NCBI GenBank assembly: GCA_051652645.1
Contig: JBOFUP010000094.1
Span: 112,180-176,179 of the forward strand
Reading direction: 5' to 3'
Length of the DNA: 64,000 bases
Source of the DNA: UBA7332 sp051652645
GTDB taxonomy: Bacteria > Bacteroidota > Bacteroidia > Bacteroidales > UBA7332
Shown here: positions 18,569-28,486 of the stretch, in pieces
Position numbering within the stretch: position 1 is the stretch's first letter
How the letters are laid out: each line of letters opens with the position of its first letter
Notes under the pieces: model-generated
Told to the model about the DNA's origin: nothing
The model's input: the letters and a program-made list of their open reading frames with translations, nothing else
The model's database searches: none
Translations under genes and position numbers: made by a program

Positions 18569-20656
18569 TCAAGATGCTTTACCATCACTCTTTACCCCAT
18601 CAGGGATGACAGGATAACTAATACGTGTATGGTAGAATATTTTTAATTTCTCAATAAAACATTGCTTAACCAACTCAACGTGATGGAAAGTGATGGAGGC
18701 GTCCTTGAACATACCTTCGGCAATCTGAGAATCAATAATCCTCTCAACCAACTCTCTTATGCTATCTTCGGTATATGAAGAGAGACTCCTTGAGGCTGCC
18801 TCCACGGAGTCTGCCATCATAACCAATGCCATCTCCTTAGTATGGGGTTTTGGACCTGGGTATGTAAATTGCTTCTCGTCTATTACCTCTTGAGGATACT
18901 TATTCATCTGAGAATAGTAAAAATATTTAGCTTTTCCATCACCATGATGAGTCTTTATAAAATCTATAATAGCAGTAGGTAAGCCTAGTTTATTGGCTAT
19001 TCGTACTCCATTCTCTACATGATCAATAACAATCTTTGCACTCACATTGTATGGTAAGGTATCATGTGGGTTTACACCAGTTTGATTCTCGGTAAAGAAT
19101 GCTGGATTCTCCATCTTCCCTATATCATGATAAAGAGCTCCAGTTCGAACAAGAGCTGCATTAGCATTGATCAGCATTGCTGCATCAGCTGCTAAATTAG
19201 ATACTTGTAGAGAGTGTTGGAAAGTACCTGGGCAAACTTCCGAAAATTCTCTAAGAATAGGTAAATTAATATTTGCTAGTTCAACCAATGTAACATTAGA
19301 TACAAATCCGAAGATCTTCTCAAACAAATATATTAGTAGATAGCTGAATAGAATTGCGCTACTATTAACCAGAAGTGCGAGTATAACTCGCCAATTTATC
19401 CGAGTGATATCTCCATCTTGGTGCATGGTGTATGCTATATAAATAACAAAGTATGTCATAAATATTAGTGCTGCACTCCTTACTATCTGTGATCTCTCGG
19501 TCAAGTCCTTTAATGAATATATAGCAGTCATACCCGCCGTTATCTGAAGAAGCAGAAACTCGAAAGGAAATGGCGCCATAAACGAACATAATAATATTGT
19601 AATTATATGTGTGAAGAGAGCCGTACGTGAATCAAAAAAGGTTCTTACTATTAATGGGACTATTGCATATGGAATAAAATATATACTAAAGAGCTTCATT
19701 TGAGCTAAAGCAGCTGTAAATAGCACAAATGAGGTTATCATTATCAAAATAAAAAAAAGCAACTTCTTCTTCTTGAAAGACTCGAAACGGAACAATCTTA
19801 GATATAGAAACATATTTGAGAAGAGAGCTAAAATTAGCAGTACTTCGCCAACAAGTGACCAGATTTGCCTTTCCAGGTTACCACTTCTTTGCTCCGAAAC
19901 CCTCTTTAATGAGTATAGTATGGCATAAGTACGTGGCGTTACTATCTCACCCTTATCAATAATCCTCTCATCAGCCTGTACCATACCACTAGCTACAGAT
20001 ATTCGACTAAGTAACTCCTTCTTCGACTCTTGAGACTTTCGGACATCCATCTCTATATTGGTTACTAAATAGTTAGTAACATCAATAGATTGGAGGATTT
20101 GGCGATTCAACCCCGTTGGAATATCATTCATTATCTTTTCATAAGCCTTCTTGATTGTCAATAATGAAGATATAGGGAGACTCCTTCCTGTGTTACCGTC
20201 TACACGTACTATTGCCTCTACTCCATTTGTAGTCAACTCATCTAACTGCTTACTCTCAATAATACTTTGCTTGTAGATAGTCTCAAGTGAAGATTTAAGA
20301 TATGTATAATATGGAGTTGGTGCCTTCAAATGAAGTATTCGGTTATAATCATCCTTTAACCTCTCTAACTGTTGGGACAAGACTTCTTCTTTATAAAGAA
20401 AATAGGGCTGAAAATTCTTCATAACACTATCTTGCTCCTCTTTGACCTGTTTATCTGTTTTATAGATTGGAAAGTCATAAGATGCAGTGAGAAGACCATA
20501 ATGCCATGGTTTACCCTCAGCAAACTCATATCTAAACTTACCCTCCCTTGGGAAGACATATAGGATCAGAGATATGGCAACTAAGAACATAAAAAACCTA
20601 ATAATACGGTCATCTAGACCAATATACCATCTCTTTATATGATTTTTCATACGCAA
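18569..20656 (-). CDS. 7TM-HD family phosphodiesterase (PgpH-like)
   Basis: 695 residues: one N-terminal membrane segment, an extracytoplasmic region of about 240 residues, seven hydrophobic segments between residues 270 and 470, then a cytoplasmic HD domain with TGALYHDIGKMENPAFF (HD motif) near residue 510 and KTHHGDGKAKYFYY later. Family members such as Listeria PgpH hydrolyse cyclic di-AMP. Two nearby starts (20656 and 20650) differ by two residues. It lies 54 bp upstream of GH97 on the same strand. Confidence 0.9.
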   Translation of the reverse strand: MRMKNHIKRWYIGLDDRIIRFFMFLVAISLILYVFPREGKFRYEFAEGKPWHYGLLTASYDFPIYKTDKQVKEEQDSVMKNFQPYFLYKEEVLSQQLERLKDDYNRILHLKAPTPYYTYLKSSLETIYKQSIIESKQLDELTTNGVEAIVRVDGNTGRSLPISSLLTIKKAYEKIMNDIPTGLNRQILQSIDVTNYLVTNIEMDVRKSQESKKELLSRISVASGMVQADERIIDKGEIVTPRTYAILYSLKRVSEQRSGNLERQIWSLVGEVLLILALFSNMFLYLRLFRFESFKKKKLLFFILIMITSFVLFTAALAQMKLFSIYFIPYAIVPLIVRTFFDSRTALFTHIITILLCSFMAPFPFEFLLLQITAGMTAIYSLKDLTERSQIVRSAALIFMTYFVIYIAYTMHQDGDITRINWRVILALLVNSSAILFSYLLIYLFEKIFGFVSNVTLVELANINLPILREFSEVCPGTFQHSLQVSNLAADAAMLINANAALVRTGALYHDIGKMENPAFFTENQTGVNPHDTLPYNVSAKIVIDHVENGVRIANKLGLPTAIIDFIKTHHGDGKAKYFYYSQMNKYPQEVIDEKQFTYPGPKPHTKEMALVMMADSVEAASRSLSSYTEDSIRELVERIIDSQIAEGMFKDASITFHHVELVKQCFIEKLKIFYHTRISYPVIPDGVKSDGKAS

Positions 20657-20794
20657 ATAATTCAGCTTTAGTATATGACAAATGTACTATTTTTATGATA
20701 TCTACAACATTTCACACTCCTAATTTAACCTCTTTTGCCCAATATGCTCTATCTCTTAAAATAATGGAATATGAAAAATATAGACCAAAATGAG

Positions 20795-20830
20795 TTGTAT
20801 AACTCCATATATTGTATATTTTTGCAATAT
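20795..20830 (+). promoter_or_regulatory. Promoter and dyad operator of the arginine operon
   Basis: TTG (20795-20797), 19 nt, TATTTTTG (20817-20824) fits the Bacteroidetes promoter. An inverted repeat ATATTG (20809-20814) / CAATAT (20825-20830) straddles the -7 box, a position suited to autoregulation by ArgR. It does not match the E. coli ARG box, so the binding protein is inferred. Confidence 0.55.
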
Positions 20831-20852
20831 AAACGAATAATAATACTACGAA

Positions 20853-21314
20853 ATGAAGGCAAAAAGGCTTGAAACCATACTAGATATTATAACAAACGAG
20901 AAAGTCAACGGACAAGACACACTACTTTCAACACTGAAAGATAGAGGGTTTACAATAACACAAGCCACACTATCGAGAGACTTAAAACAACTAAGAGTGT
21001 CGAAAACACCAACTGAAAGCGGAGAGTATATATATACAATACTTACAGAAACAGCCCCGCCTACTCCTCCTATACTAGATGTAACAAAAGGAGGTAGTAA
21101 CACTGTTGAATTCTCTGGACACTTCGCAGTAGTAAAGACAAAACCTGGTTATGCTGGAGCAATAGCCTCCGATATAGACCAATTTGCAAGAGAACATACT
21201 ATCGGCACAATAGCTGGTGATGACACTATATTGATTATACCACGGGATGGAACAACTCGTGAGCAGATAATATCTACTCTTAGTCGTATTATTCCAAATA
21301 TAAATGTAGTTTAG
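20853..21314 (+). CDS. argR: Arginine repressor ArgR
   Basis: 153 residues, the usual length. The N-terminal winged helix contains LKDRGFTITQATLSRDLKQL (residues about 30-49), matching the ArgR DNA-binding signature. The C-terminal domain, which binds arginine and forms hexamers, contains YAGAIASDID and IAGDDTILIIPRD. First gene of the arginine operon, so its product probably controls its own transcription. The 42-bp gap to the next gene lacks a terminator. Confidence 0.94.
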   Translation: MKAKRLETILDIITNEKVNGQDTLLSTLKDRGFTITQATLSRDLKQLRVSKTPTESGEYIYTILTETAPPTPPILDVTKGGSNTVEFSGHFAVVKTKPGYAGAIASDIDQFAREHTIGTIAGDDTILIIPRDGTTREQIISTLSRIIPNINVV

Positions 21315-21356
21315 CTATATAATATTCCCCATACATAGAGTAATATAACAACAACT

Positions 21357-21944
21357 ATGTCTACAAAAATAAAGGTGGTCGTAGCCTCAAAAGAGCACAC
21401 TAAATACGTTGAGACAATACTTAGAACCATTGAGGAAGCAGCAAAAGTAAGAGGAACGGGTATTGCTAAACGTACTCCGGAGTATATAACAGAGAAAATG
21501 ATGGAGGGTAAATCTATTATAGCTCTAACGCAATTGGGCGAATTTGCCGGTTTTTGCTATATTGAGACTTGGGGAAATAAGTCTTTTGTTGCAAATTCAG
21601 GTCTGATAGTAGACCCGCAATTCAGAGGACTCGGACTAGCTAAAGCAATCAAAAAACGCGCATTCATTCTCTCTCGTGAGATGTTCCCTAATGCCAAGAT
21701 ATTTGGTCTAACAACTGGAGCAGCTGTGATGAAGATTAATTCAGAGCTTGGGTATAGAGCCGTCACATTTGCAGAACTTACAGACGACGTGGCTTTTTGG
21801 AAAGGATGCGAAAGCTGTGTAAACTATGATATACTTCAACGTTCTGAGAGAAGATTTTGTATGTGCACTGCAATGCTGTTCAACCCAGAAATTAAGCATA
21901 AGGAGTTCATGGAAGGAATAAACGAATCCATAGAGCTACTTTAA
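21357..21944 (+). CDS. GNAT acyltransferase of the arginine operon (probable N-acylglutamate synthase)
   Basis: 195 residues with a GNAT fold; the acyl-CoA-binding loop is in VDPQFRGLGLAKAIKKRA near residue 85-102. It lies between argR and argG, in the place where a first-step enzyme is missing (no argA or argJ in the cluster). In Bacteroides the equivalent gene has been linked genetically to N-acylglutamate synthesis, and the pathway there uses succinylated intermediates. Acetyl versus succinyl donor cannot be read from sequence. Confidence 0.8.
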   Translation: MSTKIKVVVASKEHTKYVETILRTIEEAAKVRGTGIAKRTPEYITEKMMEGKSIIALTQLGEFAGFCYIETWGNKSFVANSGLIVDPQFRGLGLAKAIKKRAFILSREMFPNAKIFGLTTGAAVMKINSELGYRAVTFAELTDDVAFWKGCESCVNYDILQRSERRFCMCTAMLFNPEIKHKEFMEGINESIELL

Positions 21945-21977
21945 AAATCATTAAGAACATATAATCCATAGATAACA

Positions 21978-23180
21978 ATGAAACAAAAAGTTGTTCTAGC
22001 ATTTAGCGGAGGATTAGACACATCGTTCTGTGCCAAATACCTCTCAGTAGAAAAGGGATTTGAGATTTACACTGCCGTTGCAAACACTGGTGGGTTTAGT
22101 GATCAAGAGTTGAAGGCTATAGAGGAGAGAGCTTACAAACTAGGTGCAAAAAAACACGTGACAATTGATGTTACAAAAGAGTACTACGAGAAGAGCATTC
22201 GATACATGATTTTTGGTAATATTCTTCGTAATGGTACATACCCAATATCTGTTAGCTCTGAGAGAATTTTCCAGGCCATAGGCATAATCGAATATGCAAA
22301 AGAGATTGGTGCAAGATATGTAGCACATGGTAGCACTGGAGCTGGAAATGATCAAGTAAGATTCGATCTAACATTCCAAGTGCTTGCTCCTGATATTGAG
22401 ATCATATCCCCAACGAGAGATATGATATTAACCCGTGAATATGAAATTAATTATCTAAAAAATCATGGATATGAAGCGGACTTCACCAAGATGGAATACT
22501 CTATCAACAAGGGTCTTTGGGGTACATCTATAGGAGGAAAAGAGACACTTGATTCGCAGCAAACTCTTCCAGAGGTGGCATACCCTTCGCAGATGACTGC
22601 AGAATCTAATGAAAGATTAACCATAGATTTCCACAAGGGAGAAATTATTAAGGTAAACGATATCAAATACAATAATCCTGTTGAAGCTATACTTGAGATA
22701 GAAAAAATCACATCAAAGTATGCAATAGGACGAGACATGCACATTGGAGACACCATCATCGGTATCAAAGGGCGTGTTGCCTTTGAGGCTGCAGCTCCAA
22801 TTGTGATAATCAATGCACACAAAATGCTCGAAAAGCACACTCTGACCAAGTGGCAACAATACTGGAAAGATCAAATATCTACAGCATACGGAATGTACCT
22901 TCATGAATCACAATACCTCGATCCTGTAATGAGAGATATGGAGGCTATGCTAGAGAGTTCACAAAGAAATGTCTCAGGGAAAGTAACAATAGATCTTTAC
23001 CCTTATCGCTACGTTCTCGTAGGTGTTGACTCTGAATACGACCTAATGAAGAGTGACTTTGGCGAATATGGAGAAATTAACAAAGCATGGAGCTCTGATG
23101 ACGCTAAGGGATTTATAAAACTTATGGCCAATCCACTGAAGATATACCATGCAAATCAACTTAAAAACAAACAAAAATAG
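21978..23180 (+). CDS. argG: Argininosuccinate synthase
   Basis: 400 residues. The ATP-pyrophosphatase P-loop is VVLAFSGGLDTSFCAKYL at the N-terminus; VAHGSTGAGNDQVRFD near residue 113 is the citrulline/aspartate-binding signature. It condenses citrulline and aspartate using ATP. Length matches the family. It is 33 bp after the GNAT gene and 6 bp before argC. Confidence 0.96.
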   Translation: MKQKVVLAFSGGLDTSFCAKYLSVEKGFEIYTAVANTGGFSDQELKAIEERAYKLGAKKHVTIDVTKEYYEKSIRYMIFGNILRNGTYPISVSSERIFQAIGIIEYAKEIGARYVAHGSTGAGNDQVRFDLTFQVLAPDIEIISPTRDMILTREYEINYLKNHGYEADFTKMEYSINKGLWGTSIGGKETLDSQQTLPEVAYPSQMTAESNERLTIDFHKGEIIKVNDIKYNNPVEAILEIEKITSKYAIGRDMHIGDTIIGIKGRVAFEAAAPIVIINAHKMLEKHTLTKWQQYWKDQISTAYGMYLHESQYLDPVMRDMEAMLESSQRNVSGKVTIDLYPYRYVLVGVDSEYDLMKSDFGEYGEINKAWSSDDAKGFIKLMANPLKIYHANQLKNKQK

Positions 23181-23186
23181 TCCATT

Positions 23187-24155
23187 ATGATAAAGGTAGG
23201 TATTATAGGAGGAGCAGGATATACGGCAGGCGAACTAATTCGTCTGCTACTAAATCACCCAGATGTGGATATTATATTCATCAATAGCAAGTCAAACAGT
23301 GGTAAAGCTATAACCTCTGTACACTCTGGACTTTATGGCGAGTCTGAGTTAATCTTCTCCGAGGAGATAAAACTTGATGCCATTGACCTGCTATTCCTAT
23401 GTTCGGCTCACGGAGAGAGCAGCAAGTTCATGAACAACAACCAAGTACCATCATCTCTTAAAATCATTGACCTATCATCCGATTTTAGGCTATCTTCACC
23501 AGATAATGAGTTCATTTACGGACTCCCTGAGCTAAACCGTAGAACTCTAAATCGCGGATATAGAGTAGCCAACCCAGGATGTTTTGCTACAGCCATTCAG
23601 CTAGCTCTCCTCCCATTAGCAAAAAATGGCCTGCTTAATAGTGAGATACACATAAATGCTATAACTGGATCTACCGGTGCAGGACAACAACCAACAGATA
23701 CAACTCACTTCAGCTGGAGGTCTGATAATATATCAATATACAAACCATTTACTCATCAACATCTAGCAGAGATAAGAGAGTCATTAGTTCAACTACAGGA
23801 AAACTTCTCATCTGAGATAAACTTCATTCCCGTGAGAGGTGACTTTGCTCGAGGTATTTTTGCATCTATATACCTTGAAACACCACTAACAATTGAGGAG
23901 ATAAAAGAGATATACCACCAATATTACGATGACCACTCTTTTACATTCGTCGTCGAGCAAAACATTGATCTTAAACAGGTGATAAACACAAATAAATGTC
24001 TAATTCACCTAGAAAAACATGGTAATAAACTTCTTATCCTTTCTGCCATTGATAACCTTCTAAAAGGGGCAGCAGGACAAGCCGTTCACAACATGAACCT
24101 ACTATTTGGATTACAAGAAAAAGTAGGACTACACCTAAAACCATCAGCTTTTTAA
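23187..24155 (+). CDS. argC: N-acyl-gamma-glutamyl-phosphate reductase
   Basis: 322 residues. The N-terminal NADP-binding motif is VGIIGGAGYTAGELIRLL; the catalytic cysteine lies in RVANPGCFATAIQLALLP near residue 132, and the family signature GSTGAGQQP follows. It reduces the acyl-glutamyl phosphate to the semialdehyde. In Bacteroidales the acyl group may be succinyl rather than acetyl. Confidence 0.95.
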   Translation: MIKVGIIGGAGYTAGELIRLLLNHPDVDIIFINSKSNSGKAITSVHSGLYGESELIFSEEIKLDAIDLLFLCSAHGESSKFMNNNQVPSSLKIIDLSSDFRLSSPDNEFIYGLPELNRRTLNRGYRVANPGCFATAIQLALLPLAKNGLLNSEIHINAITGSTGAGQQPTDTTHFSWRSDNISIYKPFTHQHLAEIRESLVQLQENFSSEINFIPVRGDFARGIFASIYLETPLTIEEIKEIYHQYYDDHSFTFVVEQNIDLKQVINTNKCLIHLEKHGNKLLILSAIDNLLKGAAGQAVHNMNLLFGLQEKVGLHLKPSAF

Positions 24156-24170
24156 TAAAGAAGAAAATAT

Positions 24171-25295
24171 ATGGAACTATTCGATGTGTATCCCCTCTTC
24201 GATATTAATATTGTTGAGGCCAAAGGGTGTAAAACCTTTGATGACAAAGGCAATGAATACTTAGATTTATACGGGGGACATGCCGTAATCTCAATTGGAC
24301 ACACTCATCCTCATTACATTAAGAGAGTAAACGAACAAATAAACAAAATAGGATTCTACTCCAATTCTGTACAGAATAAACTTCAAAATGAGCTAGCAGA
24401 GAAACTCGGCAAGATAAGCGGATACAGTGACTACTCTCTATTTCTTGTTAACTCTGGAGCTGAAGCTAATGAGAATGCTCTTAAATTAGCTTCCTTTCAT
24501 ACTAAAAGAAAGCGAGTTATTGCTTTCGAAAAAAGCTTTCATGGAAGAACATCTGCCGCAGTAAAAGCTACAGACAATCCAAAAATTGTATCCCCCCTCA
24601 ACGATGATCATCAGGTGGTATTCATTCCGTGGAATGACACACAAGCTCTTCTCAAAGAGATAGAAAAGATGGATGCATGCGCTGTTATCATTGAGGGTAT
24701 ACAGGGTATTGGTGGTATAAGATTAATAGAAACTGAATTCCTAAAAACACTTAGAGAAGCATGTACACGAACTGGTACTATACTCATCCTTGATGAGATA
24801 CAGTCTGGGTACGGAAGAAGTGGAAAGTTCTTTGCTCATCAATATAGTGATGTTAAACCAGACATTATTACAGTGGCAAAAGGTATGGGCAATGGATTCC
24901 CTATAGGAGGAGTAATTATCTCGCCTATATTCACAGCCATACACGGGATGCTAGGCACTACTTTTGGTGGCAATCATCTGGCATGTGCTGCAGCTCTAGC
25001 TGTCCTCGAGGTTATAGAAGAGGAAGGGCTAATTGAGAACGCTGCAACTGTTGGCAAACATCTTATAGAAGAGTTGTCGAAAATACCACAAATAAAAGAA
25101 GTACGAGGACTAGGGCTAATGATTGGACTTGAGTTCGAAAAACCAATCAGCGAGATAAGATCTAGGCTTCTTTTCGATAAGAAGATATTCACTGGTGCTA
25201 CTGGAATTAACACTATAAGGCTACTACCGCCTCTTAGTTTAAGCATAAAAGATTCTAACAAATTTATTGAAAGCCTAAAAGAAGTATTAGATTAA
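24171..25295 (+). CDS. argD: N-acylornithine aminotransferase (class III)
   Basis: 374 residues. Class III PLP aminotransferase motifs: VNSGAEANENALKLA near residue 95, the cofactor Asp in ILILDEIQSGYGRSG near residue 207, and the Schiff-base lysine in ITVAKGMGNGFPIGG near 238. It transfers the amino group to the semialdehyde in arginine synthesis. Last gene of the operon; a strong terminator follows 14 bp later. Whether it prefers succinyl- or acetyl-ornithine is not evident. Confidence 0.94.
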   Translation: MELFDVYPLFDINIVEAKGCKTFDDKGNEYLDLYGGHAVISIGHTHPHYIKRVNEQINKIGFYSNSVQNKLQNELAEKLGKISGYSDYSLFLVNSGAEANENALKLASFHTKRKRVIAFEKSFHGRTSAAVKATDNPKIVSPLNDDHQVVFIPWNDTQALLKEIEKMDACAVIIEGIQGIGGIRLIETEFLKTLREACTRTGTILILDEIQSGYGRSGKFFAHQYSDVKPDIITVAKGMGNGFPIGGVIISPIFTAIHGMLGTTFGGNHLACAAALAVLEVIEEEGLIENAATVGKHLIEELSKIPQIKEVRGLGLMIGLEFEKPISEIRSRLLFDKKIFTGATGINTIRLLPPLSLSIKDSNKFIESLKEVLD

Positions 25296-25308
25296 CACAC
25301 TTGTTTTC

Positions 25309-25347
25309 AGCGAGGTTATTATAGTTAAAAACTTTAATAACCTCGCT
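25309..25347 (+). terminator. Terminator of the arginine operon
   Basis: Perfect 13-bp stem AGCGAGGTTATTA (25309-25321) / TAATAACCTCGCT (25335-25347), followed by TCTTATTT. Confidence 0.9.
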
Positions 25348-25452
25348 TCTTATTTGGATTCATTTACAATTACTATGAACAAGTTCCTATCTTAGGTGTT
25401 ACTCAATTACTATCCCACGAATTTATCAAATAACTAATTAACGAAAAGCTAT

Positions 25453-26922
25453 ATGCAAAAATCAAATATTGGACTAATAGGACTAGCCGTAATGGGCGAA
25501 AACCTAGCACTTAATATGGAGAGAAATGGGTTTAGAGTATCCGTATACAATAGACCACACGGCAACGAGAAATCAGTGGTTTCGAACTTTATTGAGGGTA
25601 GAGGTAAAGATAAAAACTTCCTCGGCTTCACATCAATCCCAGAATTCGTAGATTCACTAGAGTCGCCCCGCAAAATATTCATGATGGTTAGAGCTGGTTC
25701 ACCGGTAGATGAACTTATGGAACAGATTATACCTCACCTATCTCAAGGAGACATTCTTATGGATGGAGGAAACTCAAACTTCCAAGAGACAACCCAACGA
25801 GTAGAGTATGCTAAATCAAAAGGTATTCTATTCGTGGGGACTGGTGTTTCAGGAGGTGAAGAGGGTGCACTTAACGGCCCTGCGATAATGCCTGGTGGAG
25901 CAGCCCAAGCATGGCCTTTAATCAAGCCCATACTTCAAAAAATTGCTGCCAAAGCAGATGATAACACACCTTGCTGCCAATGGATCGGAGATGGTGGTTC
26001 AGGTCACTTCGTTAAGATGGTACACAATGGCATTGAATATGGTGATATGCAACTTATTGCAGAAGCATACCAAATAATGCGCAAGCAGCTAGGTATGGAA
26101 AATTCTGAGATAGCACAACAGTTCTCAATATGGAACCAAGGAAAACTAAAGAGTTACCTAATAGAGATAACAGCTAGTATACTAAATCACAAAGAGCCTT
26201 CAGGAGACTACCTTATAGATAATATCCTTGATGCTGCAGGACAAAAGGGCACTGGAAAATGGTCTGTAATAAATGCTATGGAATTTGGCCAACCTCTTCC
26301 ATTGATTGCAACAGCTCTTTTCGAGAGAAATCTATCCGCACACAAAGATCTTAGAATCGCTGCTGCTGCATCATACAAAAGAGATATCACTACAAAAGTG
26401 GATGCAAAATTTAGAGAGGTGCAACTCAAAAAACTTGAAGAGACACTCTACGCATCAAAACTAGTATCATACGCACAAGGCTTTGAACTTATACGTAAAG
26501 CATCCGTAGAGCTTGGTTGGGGGCTAGACCTATCAACAATAGCTAGACTTTGGAGAGGTGGATGCATTATTCGATCTCAATTCCTCAACTCAATAGCTAT
26601 TGCTTTTGAAGCAAATCCTGAGCTTGAAAATCTACTTCTTGCTCCCTACTTCATACAAGAGATAAGCAACGCCAAACAAGCATGGAAAGAGACAATTGCT
26701 AATGCTACGATAGACGAGATAGCCACTCCTGCATTCTCATCCGCTCTGCAATACTTCTACGCTCTAACAACAGCTAACTCTCCAGCAAATATCATACAAG
26801 CACAAAGAGATTACTTCGGTGCTCACACATTCGAGAGAGTTGACCATAAGCGTGGGGAGTTCTTCCACGAGAATTGGAGCGGAATGGGTGGAAACACTAA
26901 ATCGGGGAGCTATAACGCATAA
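25453..26922 (+). CDS. gnd: 6-phosphogluconate dehydrogenase (decarboxylating)
   Basis: 489 residues, the normal length for the long (homodimeric) form. The N-terminal nucleotide-binding motif is IGLAVMGENLALNMERNGF, and the substrate-binding/catalytic signature GDGGSGHFVKMVHNGIEYGD is near residue 178-197. It oxidises 6-phosphogluconate to ribulose 5-phosphate. It starts an operon with zwf (20-bp gap) and pgl, covering the whole oxidative pentose phosphate branch. I could not find a clear consensus promoter in the 105 bp after the arginine terminator. Confidence 0.96.
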   Translation: MQKSNIGLIGLAVMGENLALNMERNGFRVSVYNRPHGNEKSVVSNFIEGRGKDKNFLGFTSIPEFVDSLESPRKIFMMVRAGSPVDELMEQIIPHLSQGDILMDGGNSNFQETTQRVEYAKSKGILFVGTGVSGGEEGALNGPAIMPGGAAQAWPLIKPILQKIAAKADDNTPCCQWIGDGGSGHFVKMVHNGIEYGDMQLIAEAYQIMRKQLGMENSEIAQQFSIWNQGKLKSYLIEITASILNHKEPSGDYLIDNILDAAGQKGTGKWSVINAMEFGQPLPLIATALFERNLSAHKDLRIAAAASYKRDITTKVDAKFREVQLKKLEETLYASKLVSYAQGFELIRKASVELGWGLDLSTIARLWRGGCIIRSQFLNSIAIAFEANPELENLLLAPYFIQEISNAKQAWKETIANATIDEIATPAFSSALQYFYALTTANSPANIIQAQRDYFGAHTFERVDHKRGEFFHENWSGMGGNTKSGSYNA

Positions 26923-26942
26923 CATCTAAACAAGAGCACTAT

Positions 26943-28472
26943 ATGTCAGAAGCTAAAAGTCAAATACTAGTCATATTTGGTGCCTCAGGTGATCTCACAA
27001 AGAGAAAACTCATCCCGGCACTTTTCCAACTACACAAAAGTAACAGACTACCTAAGAGATTTGCAATACTCGGAACTGGTAGAACTCAGTATGACGATCA
27101 AGAGTACCAAGAATACATTCGCGAACAGATAATACGATTCGTTAATCCTGCAAATGAGGAGAACGAGATACTTGAGAGCTTCATACAATTAGTTCACTAT
27201 CAACAAATGGAGCCCTCACAGTCTGCTGAATATTCAAAACTAAAAAATAGACTTAAAGAGCTAGACAAGAAGATTGACAATCCTGAGAGCTACCTCTTTT
27301 ACCTTGCCACTCCCCCATCTCTATATGGTGTGGTTCCTCTTCATATCAAAGAACAAGGACTTAACCTAGATAGCGGAAGTGAAGGTGTAAAGAGAATAAT
27401 TGTAGAAAAACCATTCGGATATAATCTTGACTCAGCTCTAGAACTAAACACTATACTCCGATCTGTATTCAATGAGAATCAGATATACCGTATTGACCAC
27501 TTCTTAGGCAAAGAGACTGTACTAAACATTATGGCTCTTAGATTCTCTAACGGGATATTTGAGCCTCTTTGGAATAGAAACTACATTGAATACATAGAAG
27601 TCACAGCCGTCGAAAACCTAGGAATGGAGTCTAGAGGTGGATTCTATGACGGAGTTGGAGCAATGCGTGATATGGTGCAAAACCATCTAAGCCAACTTGT
27701 GGCAGTTACAACTATGGAGCCACCTAGCATATTTAACGCTGACAACTTCCGCAATGAAGTACTGAAGGTATACCAATCACTCAAACCAATGGTCAGGGAA
27801 GAGATAAAAGATAATGTTGTCAGAGGACAGTACATTGATTCTCAAATTGCTGGTAAGAGTATTGTTGGATACCGTAACGAGAAAAGCATAAACAGTGAAT
27901 CTCGAACTGAGACTTACCTCGCTATGAAGCTTTTCATTGACAACTGGAGATGGGAAGGAGTTCCTATATACATGCGTACAGGTAAGCAGATGCCGACAAA
28001 AGTCTCTGAGATAGTCATTCACTTCAAGCCAACCCCTCACCTTCTATTTAAAAACGACACTAACCACCGAGTGAGAAACAAGCTAATCATTAGGCTACAA
28101 CCGAATGAAGGTGTCGTTCTTAGAATCTCAATGAAGGTACCAGGTGGTGGTTATGAAGTAAAAGATGTGGCACTAGATTTCACTTATGACAAACTAGGTG
28201 GTGTACCTCTCGGAGATGCTTACGCTCGTCTTCTTGACGACTGCATGATGGGAGATGCTACGCTATTCACTCGAAGCGACGCTGTTGAGGAAAGCTGGAG
28301 ATTCTTCGACCCAATATTAAAAGAGTGGCAAGAGAATCAAGAGATACCACTTTGTGGATATCCTGCTGGATCATGGGGACCAAAAGAGGCTGAAGCTCTA
28401 ATGTCTACAGGTCACAGCTGGACTAATCCATGCAAAAACCTAACAAACACAGATCTATACTGTGAACTCTAA
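26943..28472 (+). CDS. zwf: Glucose-6-phosphate dehydrogenase
   Basis: 509 residues. The coenzyme-binding motif is FGASGDLTKRKLIPALF at the N-terminus and the active-site signature RIDHFLGKETVLN is near residue 184. It makes 6-phosphogluconolactone and NAD(P)H from glucose 6-phosphate. Second gene of gnd-zwf-pgl; the gap to pgl is 14 bp. Confidence 0.96.
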   Translation: MSEAKSQILVIFGASGDLTKRKLIPALFQLHKSNRLPKRFAILGTGRTQYDDQEYQEYIREQIIRFVNPANEENEILESFIQLVHYQQMEPSQSAEYSKLKNRLKELDKKIDNPESYLFYLATPPSLYGVVPLHIKEQGLNLDSGSEGVKRIIVEKPFGYNLDSALELNTILRSVFNENQIYRIDHFLGKETVLNIMALRFSNGIFEPLWNRNYIEYIEVTAVENLGMESRGGFYDGVGAMRDMVQNHLSQLVAVTTMEPPSIFNADNFRNEVLKVYQSLKPMVREEIKDNVVRGQYIDSQIAGKSIVGYRNEKSINSESRTETYLAMKLFIDNWRWEGVPIYMRTGKQMPTKVSEIVIHFKPTPHLLFKNDTNHRVRNKLIIRLQPNEGVVLRISMKVPGGGYEVKDVALDFTYDKLGGVPLGDAYARLLDDCMMGDATLFTRSDAVEESWRFFDPILKEWQENQEIPLCGYPAGSWGPKEAEALMSTGHSWTNPCKNLTNTDLYCEL

Positions 28473-28486
28473 TTTCAAATCAATAA

